Positions 1 through 11,209 of a stretch of 64,000 nt of DNA are shown one piece after another. The notes below the pieces were generated by a model, which made no database searches, was not told where the DNA came from, and saw only the letters and a program-made list of their open reading frames with translations. This DNA comes from Micropterus salmoides (Eukaryota; Chordata; Actinopteri; Centrarchiformes; Centrarchidae). Positions within the stretch are counted from its first letter, which is position 1. Every line of letters starts with the position of its first letter. The position numbers were made by a program, and so were the translations under genes. Where the stretch lies: positions 53,649,897 through 53,713,896 of the forward strand of contig NW_024041150.1 in assembly GCF_014851395.1 (NCBI RefSeq). Reading direction: 5' to 3'.

Positions 1-783
1 CTCACATGATATCCAGGGTGGGGGAGACCAGTGACTGAAGAGATCATTTTGGCACAGTATGAACGCTGTAAAGATTAATACTGAGTGACTCTCGTACGTA
101 ATTCTGCATTGTAGCTATGCTATGGCTCTGCAGAGGACAACGCCAAAGGAAGGGTTATTGAGTGTCCATGAAGATTTATTAGATGATGGCTAATACTTTG
201 ATGTAGATTCACTATAGTCGTATTCTTGGATCTGTGTGGTGAACTTCAGCATTAGACAGACCAACCTTACTGAACAGCACCATCCCGGTACAAATACAGG
301 TAGGCTATAACAACTGTGGGGTTTCTGACAGTCAACTGTGTCACCTGAGCAGACAGGTGTGTGTTTTGATGTGATCAACAATATATAGTGTTTACCTTTC
401 TACCTAAAACCTTTTGTTTAGAATAATATAATTCTATTAAACTTTGAAATGTATCTATCAATAAATGTATCACATCGGCTAAATGCAATCACTGTATCTT
501 TGTCATGTTATGAGCATGGATTAGTTCAACATCTAGCTGCTGTAATGTTGCAGTTCCAACCACTAAGCTCCGCCTTCATTGAAACACCAGCAGAGAGAGG
601 AATGAGAGCAGCGCCGGTTAATTTAATATTTTTGCATTTTCAGCAATGTGTTACGCCCCTGTAAAAGGGGAAATAAAAAGTATAACATGGACACGATGAA
701 GCATCGGTCAAGTCCAATGTTGTAATGGACGAACATAAGCCACACATTCTGTACACAGTGAACAGATCTGCCAGTCATAAACT
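1..783. other. No gene recognised
   Basis: Only short open frames occur here and none resembles a known protein. The base composition is ordinary for intergenic fish DNA. I see no RNA gene and no clear repeat boundary. Confidence 0.5.
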
Positions 784-784
784 A

Positions 785-1327
785 GTAGTGTTGTAGTAAA
801 GACCTCCCAAACCAAGACGAAGTGAAGACCAAGACCAGAGTTTATTAGGCCGAGACAAGACCAAGACTTTTAGGGGCTCAGACCAAGTCGAGACCAAGGC
901 CGAGGGAGGGCGAGACCGAGTCAAGACCAAGATCAGTTCCCCACATTACATGGCAAAATTAATGTGGAACGAGATCATTCAAATTGATCTGAAAGATCCA
1001 CATTCCCATGAAAAAACCGACGTCCAAACACTAGGAGCTGAAATCAACTTAAGCATCTTTATTCAACACTGTTTTTCCATGCTTACCATGACGGGGAGGG
1101 GGGACAGTCATTGACGGTAAATACACATTTTTAATTAGGGTTATTGGTTGCATTTGAAGCAATACATTTTACATCCACTCAAAGTTAGGATGTTAAATAA
1201 ATCAGAAAATGCACAAGCAATTTATTTATATTCCCAAAGTTATGGGCTTTACTGACCTTGAAATAAATTCCTGAGTCCTGTATGACCGAGACAAGACCAA
1301 AAACTGGTCTTAAGACTACAACACTAC
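785..1327. mobile_element. Small non-autonomous DNA element with short terminal inverted repeats
   Basis: The left end reads GTAGTGTTGTAGT (785-797) and the right end is its exact reverse complement (1315-1327). Inside, the ends carry runs of the GACCAAGACC type common in fish repeats. Imperfect direct repeats (aaactagt at 779-786, aaactggt at 1328-1335) lie at the borders and may be an 8-bp target duplication, which would suit a hAT-like element. There is no transposase. The superfamily assignment is inference. Confidence 0.5.
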
Positions 1328-1583
1328 AAACTGGTACTTTAAACATAGGTGAGAAAGAAAGTGAAACTTACGTAAACAAGCAAACACTGCAAATTGTAAT
1401 TTAAGAAAATATTATAGAAGGTAAATAAGACAAAACAAGCATTTTAAACACAGATTGTCTTTTTATCCTATCTCATCCTTACAAATGCAATGTGATTTAT
1501 TCTGTGGTTTCTGGTTGACTCAAAGACTGATGATGATGATTGGGTCTACTTTCGAAAACTGAAAAATAGGCTTAAATCTCCTC
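1328..1583. other. Intergenic spacer
   Basis: AT-rich DNA between the inverted-repeat element and the LINE. It may include unreadable 5' LINE sequence. No gene is seen. Confidence 0.4.
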
Positions 1584-3087
1584 ATGCCTTGCTTCTTCTG
1601 GCCCAGTGTACAGGAGAACCCCTCTGACCCATGCTTAGCTCCTGACAAACTATTTTATATTTCTCCTTTATCAGTCCATAAAGCCCTTGAGGAGTTAGAC
1701 CCAAGAATGTCTGCTCGTCCTGATAAACTTGATCCCTTTTTTCTAAAGTTAGCAGCTTACTTCATTGCAGAGCCTCTATCTTATATCTTTAATCTAGCAT
1801 TTATTTATGATCTCCCCAAAGTATGGAAGTCAGCCTATGTTACACCCCTTCTAAAGGAGGGCGATCCCTCTATTTTAACTAACTATAGGCCAAATTCTAA
1901 GCTGTGTGTCTTAGCCAAGCTACTTGAACGCATGGTTGGTGTGCAACTAAAGGAATTTTAAAATTCAAATCACATCTTATCCCCCTTTCAATCCTGTTTT
2001 AAGAAACAACACAGCACTGTATCTGCAGCATTGAAAGTGATAAATGATATTGTTGGGGCATTGGATAACAAGAAAATATGCACTGCACTCATCAGAGATT
2101 TATCAAAAACTTTTGATACAGTTGATTACTGTACTAGTAAATAGACTTCTGAGCATTGGCCCGTCTAAGCATTCGGTAGACTGGTTTGCAAATTTTCTGT
2201 CCAAAGTGTTCAAATAGATGGCTCCTCTTCCTTTTTGCCCATTTTTTGCCCCATCCAATGGGGTTCCTCAAGGCTCAGTACTTGGGCCATATTGTTTTCA
2301 GTTTATGTAAACAATCTGTGAATATCTGTCAAATGCAGTATGCATGTAAATGTATCATTTTTATGCTGAGGACACTGTTATTTACTGTACTGTCATCTAT
2401 TGCACTAGCCCTTGACCTATTGCCGCCTGCTTTAATATTGTTCAAAACCATTTAAAACAGCTTAAGTTGGTCTTAAATACAGAAAAAGTAAAGGTATTCA
2501 CAAACTCAAGACAACTTCAAGGGTCTCCACATTTGAAGGAAATGATGTTGAGTTAGTTAACAGTTATAAATATTCAGGTATAATCATTGATTATAAACTG
2601 TTTCAAAACTCAATATTAGCAACTGGGGTTCTAAGCTCAAGATAAAGCTTGGCTTTCTCCACAGATCAAAATCATGCTTATCCATTTGAGCTAGAAAAAA
2701 CCTGGTGATGGCACCTTTTCTTCCCATAATAGATTATGATGATCTGATATATATGAGTACTTCTGTGCAATGCCTACAGAAATTGTATATTGTGCCTCAT
2801 TGTGCATTGCGTTTTTTCACTGGCTGTAGTTATGGGACACATCCGTGTAGCCTTTACTATAAAGCTCAATGTCAATCTCTATGCAAGAAGGTATACTCAC
2901 TTGCTGGGTTTAATCTATAAGGCATGTCTTGGACTAGCTCCTACCAATCTGAGTATCTTTTGAACAAGTACTCAAGGCCATTGTGGATTACATTCGAAGG
3001 ATGTCCTACACTTGTTGGTCCGCCTTGTCTGACCAGAATTAGGGTAAAAAATCCTTGCACCTTCCGCTTGGAACCTTCTTCAGGACT
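1584..3087 (+). mobile_element. Decayed LINE (non-LTR retrotransposon) reverse transcriptase
   Basis: The first open segment (1584-1961) has RT finger and palm features: a WKSAYVTPLLKEGDPS-like segment, then NYRP and LAKLLERMV. Further pieces follow in shifting frames: LSKTFDTVDY (about 2100, the usual AFDTVDH motif), a degraded GVPQGSVLGP motif (about 2260-2285), NSYKYSGIIIDYKL (about 2560), and a C-terminal stretch with DYDDLIYM (about 2735) that is typical of fish LINEs. The last codons read APSAWNLLQDSLK and end where the zinc-finger array begins. Many stops and frameshifts show that it is dead. The 5' end is truncated and the exact clade is not determined. Confidence 0.85.
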
Positions 3088-3711
3088 CATTGAAAGTGCA
3101 TCAACGTGTTCACACTGGAGAGAAACCGCATTGCTGTGAACAATGTGGTAAAGCTTTCAGAAGATTAGGTGAACTTCAAATCCACCAAAGTGTTCACACT
3201 GGAGAGAAACCGCACTGGTGTGAACAGTGTGGAAAAACTTTCACTACGTCAAGTAACCTAAAAATCCACTAACGTGTTCACACTGGAGAGAAACCGCACT
3301 GGTGTGAACAGTGTGGAAAAACTTTCACTACGTCAAGTAACCTAAAAATCCACCAACGTGTTCACACTGGAGAGAAACCGTACTGGTGTGAACAGTGCGG
3401 CAAAACTTTAAGTGAATCAGGTGACCTAAAACTCCACCAACGTGTTCACACTGGAGAGAAACCGTACTGGTGTGAACAGTGCGGCAAAACTTTCAATGAA
3501 TCAGGTGCCCTAAAACTCCACCAACGTGTTCACACTGGAGAGAAACCGTACTGGTGTGAACAGTGCGGCAAAACTTTCAATGAATCAGGTGCCCTAAAAC
3601 TCCACCAACGTGTTCACACTGGAGAGAACCCGTACTGGTGTGAACAGTGTGGAAAAACTTTCACTCAGTCAGGTAACCTAAAGAAACACCAACGTGTTCA
3701 CACTGGAGAGG
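3088..3711 (+). pseudogene. Broken C2H2 zinc-finger array (seven fingers)
   Basis: Seven 84-bp units encode fingers of the form HTGEKPYWCEQCGKTF...H...H with the standard TGEKP linker, so the parent was a DNA-binding transcription-factor-like protein. All seven keep the two Cys and two His ligands. Unit 2 ends in an in-frame stop (TAA at 3270-3272) where the other units have CAA, which fits a C-to-T change. After it the frame stays open to about 3750. Units 2 and 3 are nearly the same at the DNA level, as are units 5 and 6, which suggests recent unit duplication or gene conversion. No KRAB or other N-terminal domain is present. The array is preceded in frame by LINE sequence and followed by a Penelope fragment, so both gene ends are lost. 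The same finger subfamily reappears at 33242-33443. Confidence 0.85.
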
Positions 3712-3915
3712 AAACGGCTAACACAAGACAACGCCCTGGACAACAGAACTAGCCTCAGCCCTGACCAAATCTGCAAATTACTCGACCTCTGTCCAAACAC
3801 CACCTATTTCCAGTACAACGGTGGATTCTACAGACAGAAAGGGCAACTGGACTTGGTTGAAGATACTGGAAGATGTTTCGTCCCTCATCAAAAGGACTTC
3901 TTCAGTTCTGACTGA
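3712..3915 (+). mobile_element. Penelope-like element fragment: RT piece joined to terminal repeat
   Basis: A frame through LSPDQICKLLDLC and TTYFQYNGGFYRQK matches the Penelope RT region just before the usual catalytic block. At about 3840 it breaks off into the terminal sequence (GGGCAACTGGACTTGG... then TTTCGTCCCTCATC) that recurs at 26.99, 30.58, 33.57 and 63.49 kb. The RT core and endonuclease are deleted here. Confidence 0.75.
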
Positions 3916-3929
3916 CTGGCAGGGAAACT

Positions 3930-4200
3930 CAGCTATTTAACCTCAGTGGGGTCGTTGGCCCGGGTCATCGATACCGCTGGTTTGTTAGTGTTCCTTGTTG
4001 CTGTGACGACAGTCGTTACAGTCGTTAAGACTACCTGTGGCCAAGACTGAACGACTATCGTTGGTATCTTCACCTGAGGCCAATAGGTTACGTTTGTTGA
4101 GTTTCCTGGGAAGTGATGAAAGGACAGCATTGTAAGTGGGGGATAAGTGGTGGCGTAGACCCCCTCCCCTGTTCAATGACTGCTTCTCAGGAAGCCATCT
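3930..4200 (-). mobile_element. Penelope-like element 3' end (endonuclease C-terminus and 3' UTR)
   Basis: Read on the minus strand, the segment encodes SLNRGGGLRHHLS, then YNAVLSSLPRKLNKRNLL. This is the tail after the GIY-YIG endonuclease, followed by the element's 3' UTR toward 3930. The same tail recurs at 27.2 and 30.8 kb. It faces the plus-strand RT piece at 3712-3915, so two Penelope pieces sit tail to tail. At 4200 it abuts an unrelated minus-strand LINE. Confidence 0.75.
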
Positions 4201-4760
4201 ACACCTGGGTTGAGAAGCCATCATTGAACAGCTGGAGTTTGTGATCCACTGACAGGTGGAGGCTGGCACGGTGAGCTGGGTGAGTTTGGTGCTGAGGATG
4301 TCCGGGATGATGAACGCTGAGCTGAGGTCCACAAACAGGATCCTGCATATGTCCCTGGAGAGTCGAGGTGTTGCAGGATGCAATGCAGTCCCAAGTTGAC
4401 TGCATTGTCCACTGACCTGTTAGCCCTGTAGGCAAACTGCAAGGGGTCCAGCAGGGGGCCTGTAATGTCCTTCAGGTGGGCCAACACCAGTCTTTCAAAG
4501 GACTTCATGACTACAGATGTCAGGGCGACGAGGCCTGTAGTCATTTAGTCCAGAGATGGAGGGGTTTTTTAGGGACCGGGATGATTGTGGAGCGTTTGAA
4601 GCAGGAGGGAACTTCACACAGCTCCAGTGATCTGTGTGAAGATGGGGGCAGCTGGTCAGCACGAAGCAGGCAGGATGGTGACGCACCGTCGGGGTCTGAT
4701 CTTCCGTCTCTGGAAGAGCTGGCGAACATCCCACTCACAGATGGGGAGTGCAGGTGAGGG
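4201..4760 (-). mobile_element. LINE reverse-transcriptase fragment
   Basis: On the minus strand the frames carry SLELCEVPSCFKRSTIIPVP, then the RT segment LTSVVMKSFERLVLAHLKD, then LDPLQFAYRANRSVDNAVN and a degraded VDLSSAF motif. This is the N-terminal half of a non-LTR RT. Frameshifts separate the pieces, and the catalytic C-terminal half is missing. The plus-strand fragment at 18283-18990 carries the complementary C-terminal half of a similar family. Confidence 0.8.
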
Positions 4761-4770
4761 GGGGTGAGCG

Positions 4771-4843
4771 TGGCAGTTTTTATCCCACTATATGTGGCAG
4801 TTTTATCCCACTATATGTGGCCGTTTTTATCCCACTATATGTA
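4771..4843. repeat. Short tandem repeat, about 24-bp unit, three copies
   Basis: TGGCAGTTTTTATCCCACTA plus TATG is repeated about three times with one-base differences. It lies directly beside the LINE fragment. Confidence 0.8.
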
Positions 4844-4859
4844 GAATTCAAATGGTTCA

Positions 4860-5528
4860 CAGTAAAATGTCCAGATTTGGACCTGAATCCATTAACAACA
4901 CTACTAAATAAATCTTAAATTAAAGATTCTCTTTGATTCTTGAAGAAGCTCTTCTTTGAAGCAGACTGAAGCTCTCAACGTGGCTCCAACTCATGCACCA
5001 TCTCCTCTGTGGGATGTTTGTACTTTTTGCAACAGTTAATGTGTCCTTGTAGTTAATGTATAAATATAATGTAAATATATCAGTCTGAGGGAAGCTGATC
5101 CAGTCACTTCCTGTTCTGCCTCCTTCCTGAGAAACATGTCAAATGATTCACCTGATTGAATCCACCCGATCATGACAATGACAACATTGATGATTTTGAC
5201 CAAACTGCTTAAATTAAATGTTTTGATCTCTTAGCTTGCTCACTACTCAAGAATGTCTCTGTTCTACAAAAACTGCCAAAGCTCATTTCTTTTGTCTACT
5301 AATGATGTGTCTGCTTAAACAGTAAGATGACATATAGAGGATTAATAAAAGTCATTACTTTATGTTCTTTGCTCATCTTATGTGATGTTATAATTTCCAC
5401 TAAGTGTACCAGTGTTTTGATATAATGACCATCTGTGAGATTGTTTTGTTTCATGCTTTCCTGTGAGAAAGGAGTTTCCACTGTGGCTCAAGGCTGAGAA
5501 AGGCTTTTCTGTTGGACTCCACAATTAT
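4860..5528. other. No gene recognised
   Basis: AT-rich sequence with only short open frames. No domain, RNA gene or clear repeat boundary is visible. Confidence 0.4.
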
Positions 5529-5682
5529 TCTCTAGCATTAAATGTCTTCTCTGTTTCTCTGGGTCAGACTCTCTAACAGCCCTCTGGTGTATGAGCTCTG
5601 CCCTTCAGCTGGATCACTCTGTAATTCTTACTTTAATAAATATCACAAAGACACCTGTTTGTTGTAACGTCTTTATTGCTTC
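5529..5682 (+). repeat. Dispersed repeat with poly(A)-signal-like end, copy 1
   Basis: About 150 bp starting ATTCTCTAGCATTAAATGTC and containing AATAAATATCACAAA closely matches 19474-19625. The AATAAA motif and downstream T-rich sequence suggest a copied 3' UTR or a retroelement tail, but the source gene is not identified. Confidence 0.65.
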
Positions 5683-5852
5683 ATTTCATTTCTTCGTACT
5701 GTGACGTGGTGGAAGCTGATGTGGTTCCTGCAATAGTTTGTCTTGTATCTGCTGTAAGCTGCAGTTAATAATGTACAGTGGATAGAAAAAGTCTACACAC
5801 CCCTGTTAAAATGCCAGGTTCTTATAATGTAAAATACTGAGACAAAGATAAA

Positions 5853-6913
5853 TCATGTCAGAACTTTTTCCACCTTTAATGTGAACAATTCAATTGAGGG
5901 GGAAAAATTAAAAATAAAACTCCTCAAATAACCTGGTTGCATAGGTGTGCACACCCTTAGACTAATACTTTGTTGAAGCACCTCTTGATTTTTTGTTGAC
6001 GTGGCAATATTTGCCCACTCTTCTTTGCAAAAGTGCTCCAAATCTGTCAGATTGCGAGGACATGGCCTGTGCACAGCCCTCTTCAGATCACCCCACAGAT
6101 GTTCAACTGGATTCAGGTCTGGGCTCTGGCTGGGCCATTCCAAAACATTAATCTTCTTCTGGTGAAGCCATGCTTTTGTGGATTTGGATGTGCTTTGTGT
6201 TGTCGTGCTGAAAGGTGAACTTCATCTTTCTAACAGATTCCTGAAGGTTTTGTGCCACAACTGCCTGGTATTTGGAACTGTTCATAATTCCCTCCACCCT
6301 GACTAAGACCCCGGTTCCAGCTGAGGAAAAACAGCCCCAAAGCATGATGCTGCCACCACCATGCTTCACTGTGGGTATGCTGTTCCTTGCAGTGTTGTTT
6401 TTGCGCCAAACATACCTTTTGGAATTATGGCCAGAAAGTTCTACCTTGGATTCATCAGACCATAACACATTTTCCCACATGCTGCTTTTGGGGGACTTGA
6501 TGATTGTTTTTGCAAACTTCAGCCGTACTTGGATGTTTTTCTTTGTAAGAAAAGGCTTTCGTCTTGCCGCCCTACCCCATAGCCCATTCATATGAAGAAT
6601 ACAGGAGATAGTTGTCACATGTACCACACAGCCAGTACTTGCCAGAAATTCCTGCAGCTCCTTTAATGTTGCTGTAGGCCTCTTGGAAGCCTCCCTGACC
6701 ACTTTTCTTTTCATCAATTTTGGAGGAACGTCCAGTTCTTGGTAAAGTCACAGTTGTGACATATTTTCTCCACTTGATGATGACTGTCTTCACTGTGTTC
6801 CATGGTATATCTAATGCTTTGTACCTGTCTCCTGACTTATGTCTTTCAACAATGAGATCTCCCTGATGCTTTGAAAGCTCTCTCCGGACCATGGCTTTTG
6901 CTTGGAGATGCAA
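5853..6913 (-). pseudogene. Tc1-like DDE transposase, frameshifted
   Basis: The product would cut and paste Tc1 DNA at TA sites. The N-terminal helix-turn-helix part is at 6572-6913 (MVRRELSKHQGDLIVERHK). The central catalytic part is at 6148-6717, with the first acid in LWSDESKVEL and a degraded second-acid motif QHDN. The C-terminal part is at 5853-6143, with the glutamate in PDLNPVEHLWGDLK. At least two frameshifts separate these pieces: between the DNA-binding and catalytic parts, and just after the second acid. The family is normally about 340 residues in one frame. No functional enzyme is possible from this copy. Confidence 0.9.
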
Positions 6914-6953
6914 CTAAGAAAACATCAGGAAAATCCTCCTAGAACAGCTGAAC

Positions 6954-7249
6954 TTTCCATCCATCCATCGTCAACCACTTACCCTGCATACGGGGTCGCG
7001 GGGGGGCTGGAGCCAATCCCAGCTGACATCGGGTACACCCTGGACACCACTCACACCTAAGGAATTTAGGGTCGCCAATTAACCTAGACTGCATATCTTT
7101 GGACGGTGGGAGGAAACCGGAGTACCCGGAGAGAACCCACGCAGAACACGCAAACTCCACACAGAAAGGCCGGGGCAACCGGGGTTTGAACCCACAACCT
7201 TCTTGCTGTGAGGCGACAGTGCTAACCACCGCACGCACCACCACCACTA
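6954..7249 (-). mobile_element. tRNA-like SINE, copy 1, inserted in Tc1
   Basis: Read on the minus strand, it begins with a tRNA-like head (GTGGTTAGCACTGTCGCCTC, a box-A-like segment, and GGGTTTGAACCC, a box-B-like segment) and ends in CCATCCATCC-type sequence. Two more copies on the plus strand are at 26330 and 29921. The surrounding Tc1 sequence resumes on either side, so the SINE inserted after the Tc1. Confidence 0.85.
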
Positions 7250-8359
7250 TATTTGTGATTAATCAGTCACTTTAAATGATGGCAGGTGTGTAATGTCTTC
7301 TAGTTAACATGAGTTTGAATGTGATTGGTTAGTTCTGAACACAGCCACATCCCCGGTTATAAGAGGGTGTGCACACTTATGAAAAATAAAAACCTTACAA
7401 TAACCTGGTTGCATGTTTCCCTTTTCCCGTTTATCTTTGTCTCATTATGTTACATCATAAGATCCTGGCATTTTAACAGGGGTGTGGAGACTTTTTCTAT
7501 CTGTAGATCTGTTCTGGCTCTGTTACTGAAGGATTCTCTGTTGTTTGACCCTTATGGCCCAAAAAAAAAGCTCCTGGGGCGAGTCAACATTTTTAAGGTA
7601 CTGAGATACTTTTAAAGTGAAACCTTCAATGCTTGTTGTGTCCAACCAATAGAATGAATGAATTAAAATTAAAATTTTGAGTAGCAGAGTCTGGAGAGGA
7701 AGATTTATATATCGTGTTCCAGAAAACTTTTAATATATAAAACTTTATTAAAATAATTAAAAGGAAAAGTGTCAAATCTTCACGTGTGAGAAGCTGAACC
7801 ATGAAATGTTTTTACAGTAAAAATGGTGACTAATTAATATTCTGTCACTCAATTTATAGATTAACTAATAATTTCAGCAGTCGTATTTTATAAACTCTTT
7901 GTGTTTGTGTAAAAACCTTTAATTTGTAAAGTAACTAAAGCTGTCTGATAAATGTAGTGAAGTAAAAGTACAATATTTCCCTCTGAGATGTGGAGTGGAA
8001 GTAGAAAGTAAAGTAAAAGTACCTGAGTGTTGTACTTGAGTACAGCAGTGTAGTAAATGTAGCTGTTGTGTTAATGTGAATGTTTTGTGAGGAGCTCTCC
8101 AGTTTGTCCTGAGGGCCGAACAGACTGACAGTGACAGGAAGCAGCCAGCAGGAGGCAGCAGAGGAGCTTCAGTTTGTTCAACAGATGATAGTTTTAACTT
8201 TAAAGCCACTGGAGGAGCAAACTGTGTGCAGTTTCCAGCTGATCCAAGGGAGGTTTAAACAGTTTGTTTAGTGAATCCATCCCATAAAGGAACACTTCAT
8301 CCTTTTATTTAATAAATTTGTTGTGGGTTCAGAAAATATGTCAAATTCTGACGGGTCCA

Positions 8360-8440
8360 AAATATAAACACAGCAGCTTCCAGCAGCTTCTAAATCCTGG
8401 TGCTGAAGAAAGTTCTGACATGTGGTTTAACCTGACTCCG
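8360..8440 (-). repeat. Copy of Ig-gene 3' flank sequence
   Basis: AGCAGCTTCCAGCAGCTTCT and the following bases to ACATGTGGTTTAAC match 35417-35485, which lies just downstream of the V-set gene at 35.9 kb. It may mark a lost V-set gene or simply be a dispersed repeat. Confidence 0.5.
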
Positions 8441-10071
8441 CGGGCCACATCCGGCCCACAAAAGCTCACCATCCGACCAGCATGAGTTAAAGTATTGCAA
8501 TACTTTAAGTCGCTGCTAATGCAAACTGAACATTTCCTGCTGGTGAACCTTCACATTAAAAGTATTTAACTGGTGAAACACGAGTTGACTTTTATTTTGA
8601 AGTACTCACAGGAAATGCAGTGTGTCAGTGAGATCAGCACTGACTGTTATTGTTCATCTAAAATGAATCTACAAAACAAGAGCGGCCATTTTCACCAGTT
8701 TCCTGGCAGCAGTTTGAAATATTGCAGTCAGTCAGACACAGTGAGCTGATACCTGAAGAGCTGCAGGTGACAGGCTGCTCACCATCTCAGGTAACCAACT
8801 CCTTTCACTTTCACTGCAGACTCACGTCGTGTGCAGCATAAATTCAGATCATGACTCTCACATAATGATGGAAAAAGACCAGTTACTGGCTGATAAAGTC
8901 ATCGATGTGGATTTACCATGTTCTCAGGAGTCCGTTCACTACTGATAGAGGCTAATAATATTATATTATATTATATTAACTCTGTTAAAGGAAAAAATAT
9001 CAAACAATAATATCTTGTGTTAAAAATGAAAATACGGCTGCCACAGCATCTGTTTTGAAAAATTCTGGTCCTTGAGCAAAACTAGTGACTACCTGCCGAC
9101 CAAATCCAATATTTGTTTTTGGTGATTTCTCCTACACAGCACACTGAGGCTACAGGCTGAACAACCACAACTACAACTACAATAAACACCGTCTCATAAT
9201 CCGTGCATCAGTGGCGGCGCTAGACCTATTTTACTGAGGGGGCCAGGCTGGGGCCAGTTGTTTTGTCAGAGGGGCCCATTCAATCCAGGACAAAGGAGAC
9301 AAAATCAGTGTTCAAGCACAAAATGTCTTAAGTATAAAAAGTAATGTTTAGTATGTGTTTTAATAACTAACAGTTATTTGTTTCACTTACTTAATTTCAT
9401 TAAATTATTCAAAACTATTCATTATTCATTGTATGGACAGAAATAGTGTTTTGAAGATAACTCCCAATAAAAGTCAACATTTAAACAGTAAATATTGCCA
9501 AAATATGGACATTCGCCTGATATATTTTGAAAATATTGTATGATAACTGTTGTATTTTAGTTTTATTTTCATTAAATTTACATGTACAATTGCATTCTAG
9601 GTGTATTAGAAGATATTTAGTTGCATTAAAAGCTTCCTTATGATAGTTTTGATGGTTTATTGCATTAAAATATAGCTTTTTTTACCAGGCGAGGATGAAA
9701 ATATATTTTCTCTTTTTTGCATCTCCATTTAGTTTGTAATGGTAACATAAATATATTAATGTACAATGGATTTATATTCCTTAGATTCTGGCCTTTCAAA
9801 GGAGACCAGAATTATGCATCTAGTCCAAATGGTTAAGGAGTTATTCCTGATTCATTTTGGGTTTGTTATTTTAGGCATTTTTCCTGGAAAAGGGTGCCTG
9901 TCCCCAAAGAGCCAAGCTCCCCCCGGTAGTTCGTATCCCTGCTTTCACTACTATTTAATGAGCACATTATTCTGATAGTCACACTTGTTGCAATATACAC
10001 ACAGAGGTACAGACAGTAAAGGTGATGTTGCTATAGACTGAATGAAAAATGGTACAGATATATATTATAGT

Positions 10072-10110
10072 GTTAATGGTAATAATTGTAATATTAATAA
10101 TAATAATAGC
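10072..10110. repeat. TAA/TAT-rich microsatellite
   Basis: Low-complexity run of TAATAATAATAAT type. Confidence 0.7.
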
Positions 10111-11209
10111 AGGAACACGGGGGCAGCAGGTGACCCGCAACCACAGATCCAGACTCCACAGCTCCAGTGCCAGAAAACCTGCAGGAAGTGATAGGAGGAG
10201 AGAGTGGACGGTTGGTTATCGTTCCCTCTAGCTGGATGAAGCCATTTTTATGCAGGATCCATGTGCGACGGCAGCTGGGGGCTCTCTGCAGTGCCGCATA
10301 GCTTTCTAAATTTATCCATCTCACAGCGTAATTGTAGCAAAATGGCTACATATTGTCATGGGAATTGTATATTTCATGGTGCAGAGTTGAACAAGTAAAT
10401 GGACAACAACAAACAAGTGCAAAAAAGGATTCAACTGTAGGTCAGACGTCTACACCTGGGACAGAATCAGACATCTGGCCCCGAGCAGAGGACAAACAAA
10501 AGTGGCCTTAAAAACTCCACTTAACATGGGAATGGAGAAGCATAGGACTTAACAAATTTCTGCTACCTCACATATAATAATATGAAAAAATAAGACAGAC
10601 AATGTCTGATATTTTCACAGCACTAGGTCCACATGCTTGCCGTAGACCGGCACCTGCAGTTTATTTAGGGCCGTATGAATCGCCCAGGGCAAAAAAGACA
10701 ACTGGCAGCCTGTGAAAGTGCATCAAAAGTCACAGTACGCCAAAGAGGAAATGTACAAATAAATGATTTACAACAAAACAGTTGTCTTTGGTTTATTTAT
10801 TAACATGAGACATAGACAAAGGATAAATTCAGCTGGGTCAGAGGTCAGCATAGAGCTTCTGGCCCCGAGGAGAGGAGTGCATTAACACTTGAATACAGTG
10901 TCACACGTTTCATTAATAGAGGAGACTTTCTCAGCACTGAGAGAAAATTCTATCTGCAAGCTACAGAGACCAAGAAAACGATTCCAGAGAAACCCCTCTG
11001 ACCGAAACAACAGCATGGTACAGTGAATAGTATAATAATTCAGAGGATGAGTATAAGTACACAATAGTGGATATATAGAGATATGATTATAGACACGCAT
11101 AAAAGCACAACACATTTTCTGCCATTGTACTGTGTAACTGTGAGTATCGGCCCACTCACGGCACTAGCTTAAATCAAATGAATTATTTGTTATTTAAGAT
11201 TTCATTTGT

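Larger units (their letters stand above)
5774..7505 (-). mobile_element. Tc1/mariner transposon, nearly full length, with nested SINE
   Basis: The left end (after TA at 5774) reads CAGTGGATAGAAAAAGTCTA. The right end (to TA at 7504-7505) carries its reverse complement with a short deletion. The two TA dinucleotides fit the Tc1 target duplication. The transposase lies on the minus strand between them in broken frames. A SINE (6954-7249) interrupts the 5' untranslated part. The element cannot be autonomous. Confidence 0.9.
7506..11209. other. Gene-poor intergenic DNA with repeat debris
   Basis: No coding exon is recognised. 7910-8060 resembles a common fish dispersed repeat (GTAAAAGTACAATATTTCCC type). 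8360-8440 matches the 3' flank of the Ig gene at 35.9 kb. Around 9211 a GTGGCGGCGCTAGACC motif begins a hAT-like repeat with no matching right end. 9300-9970 is AT-rich. A minus-strand AATAAA near 10797 could serve the downstream gene, but this is weak. Confidence 0.4.

Noticed and set aside
6033..6595. Plus-strand open frames in the Tc1 region
   Set aside because: They are antisense shadows of the minus-strand transposase.
8660..8810. Possible 5' exon ending at CTCAG|GTAAC
   Set aside because: No open frame or downstream exon supports it.
9211..9975. Complete hAT element
   Set aside because: The left GTGGCGGCGCTAGA motif is present, but no inverted right end or transposase was found.
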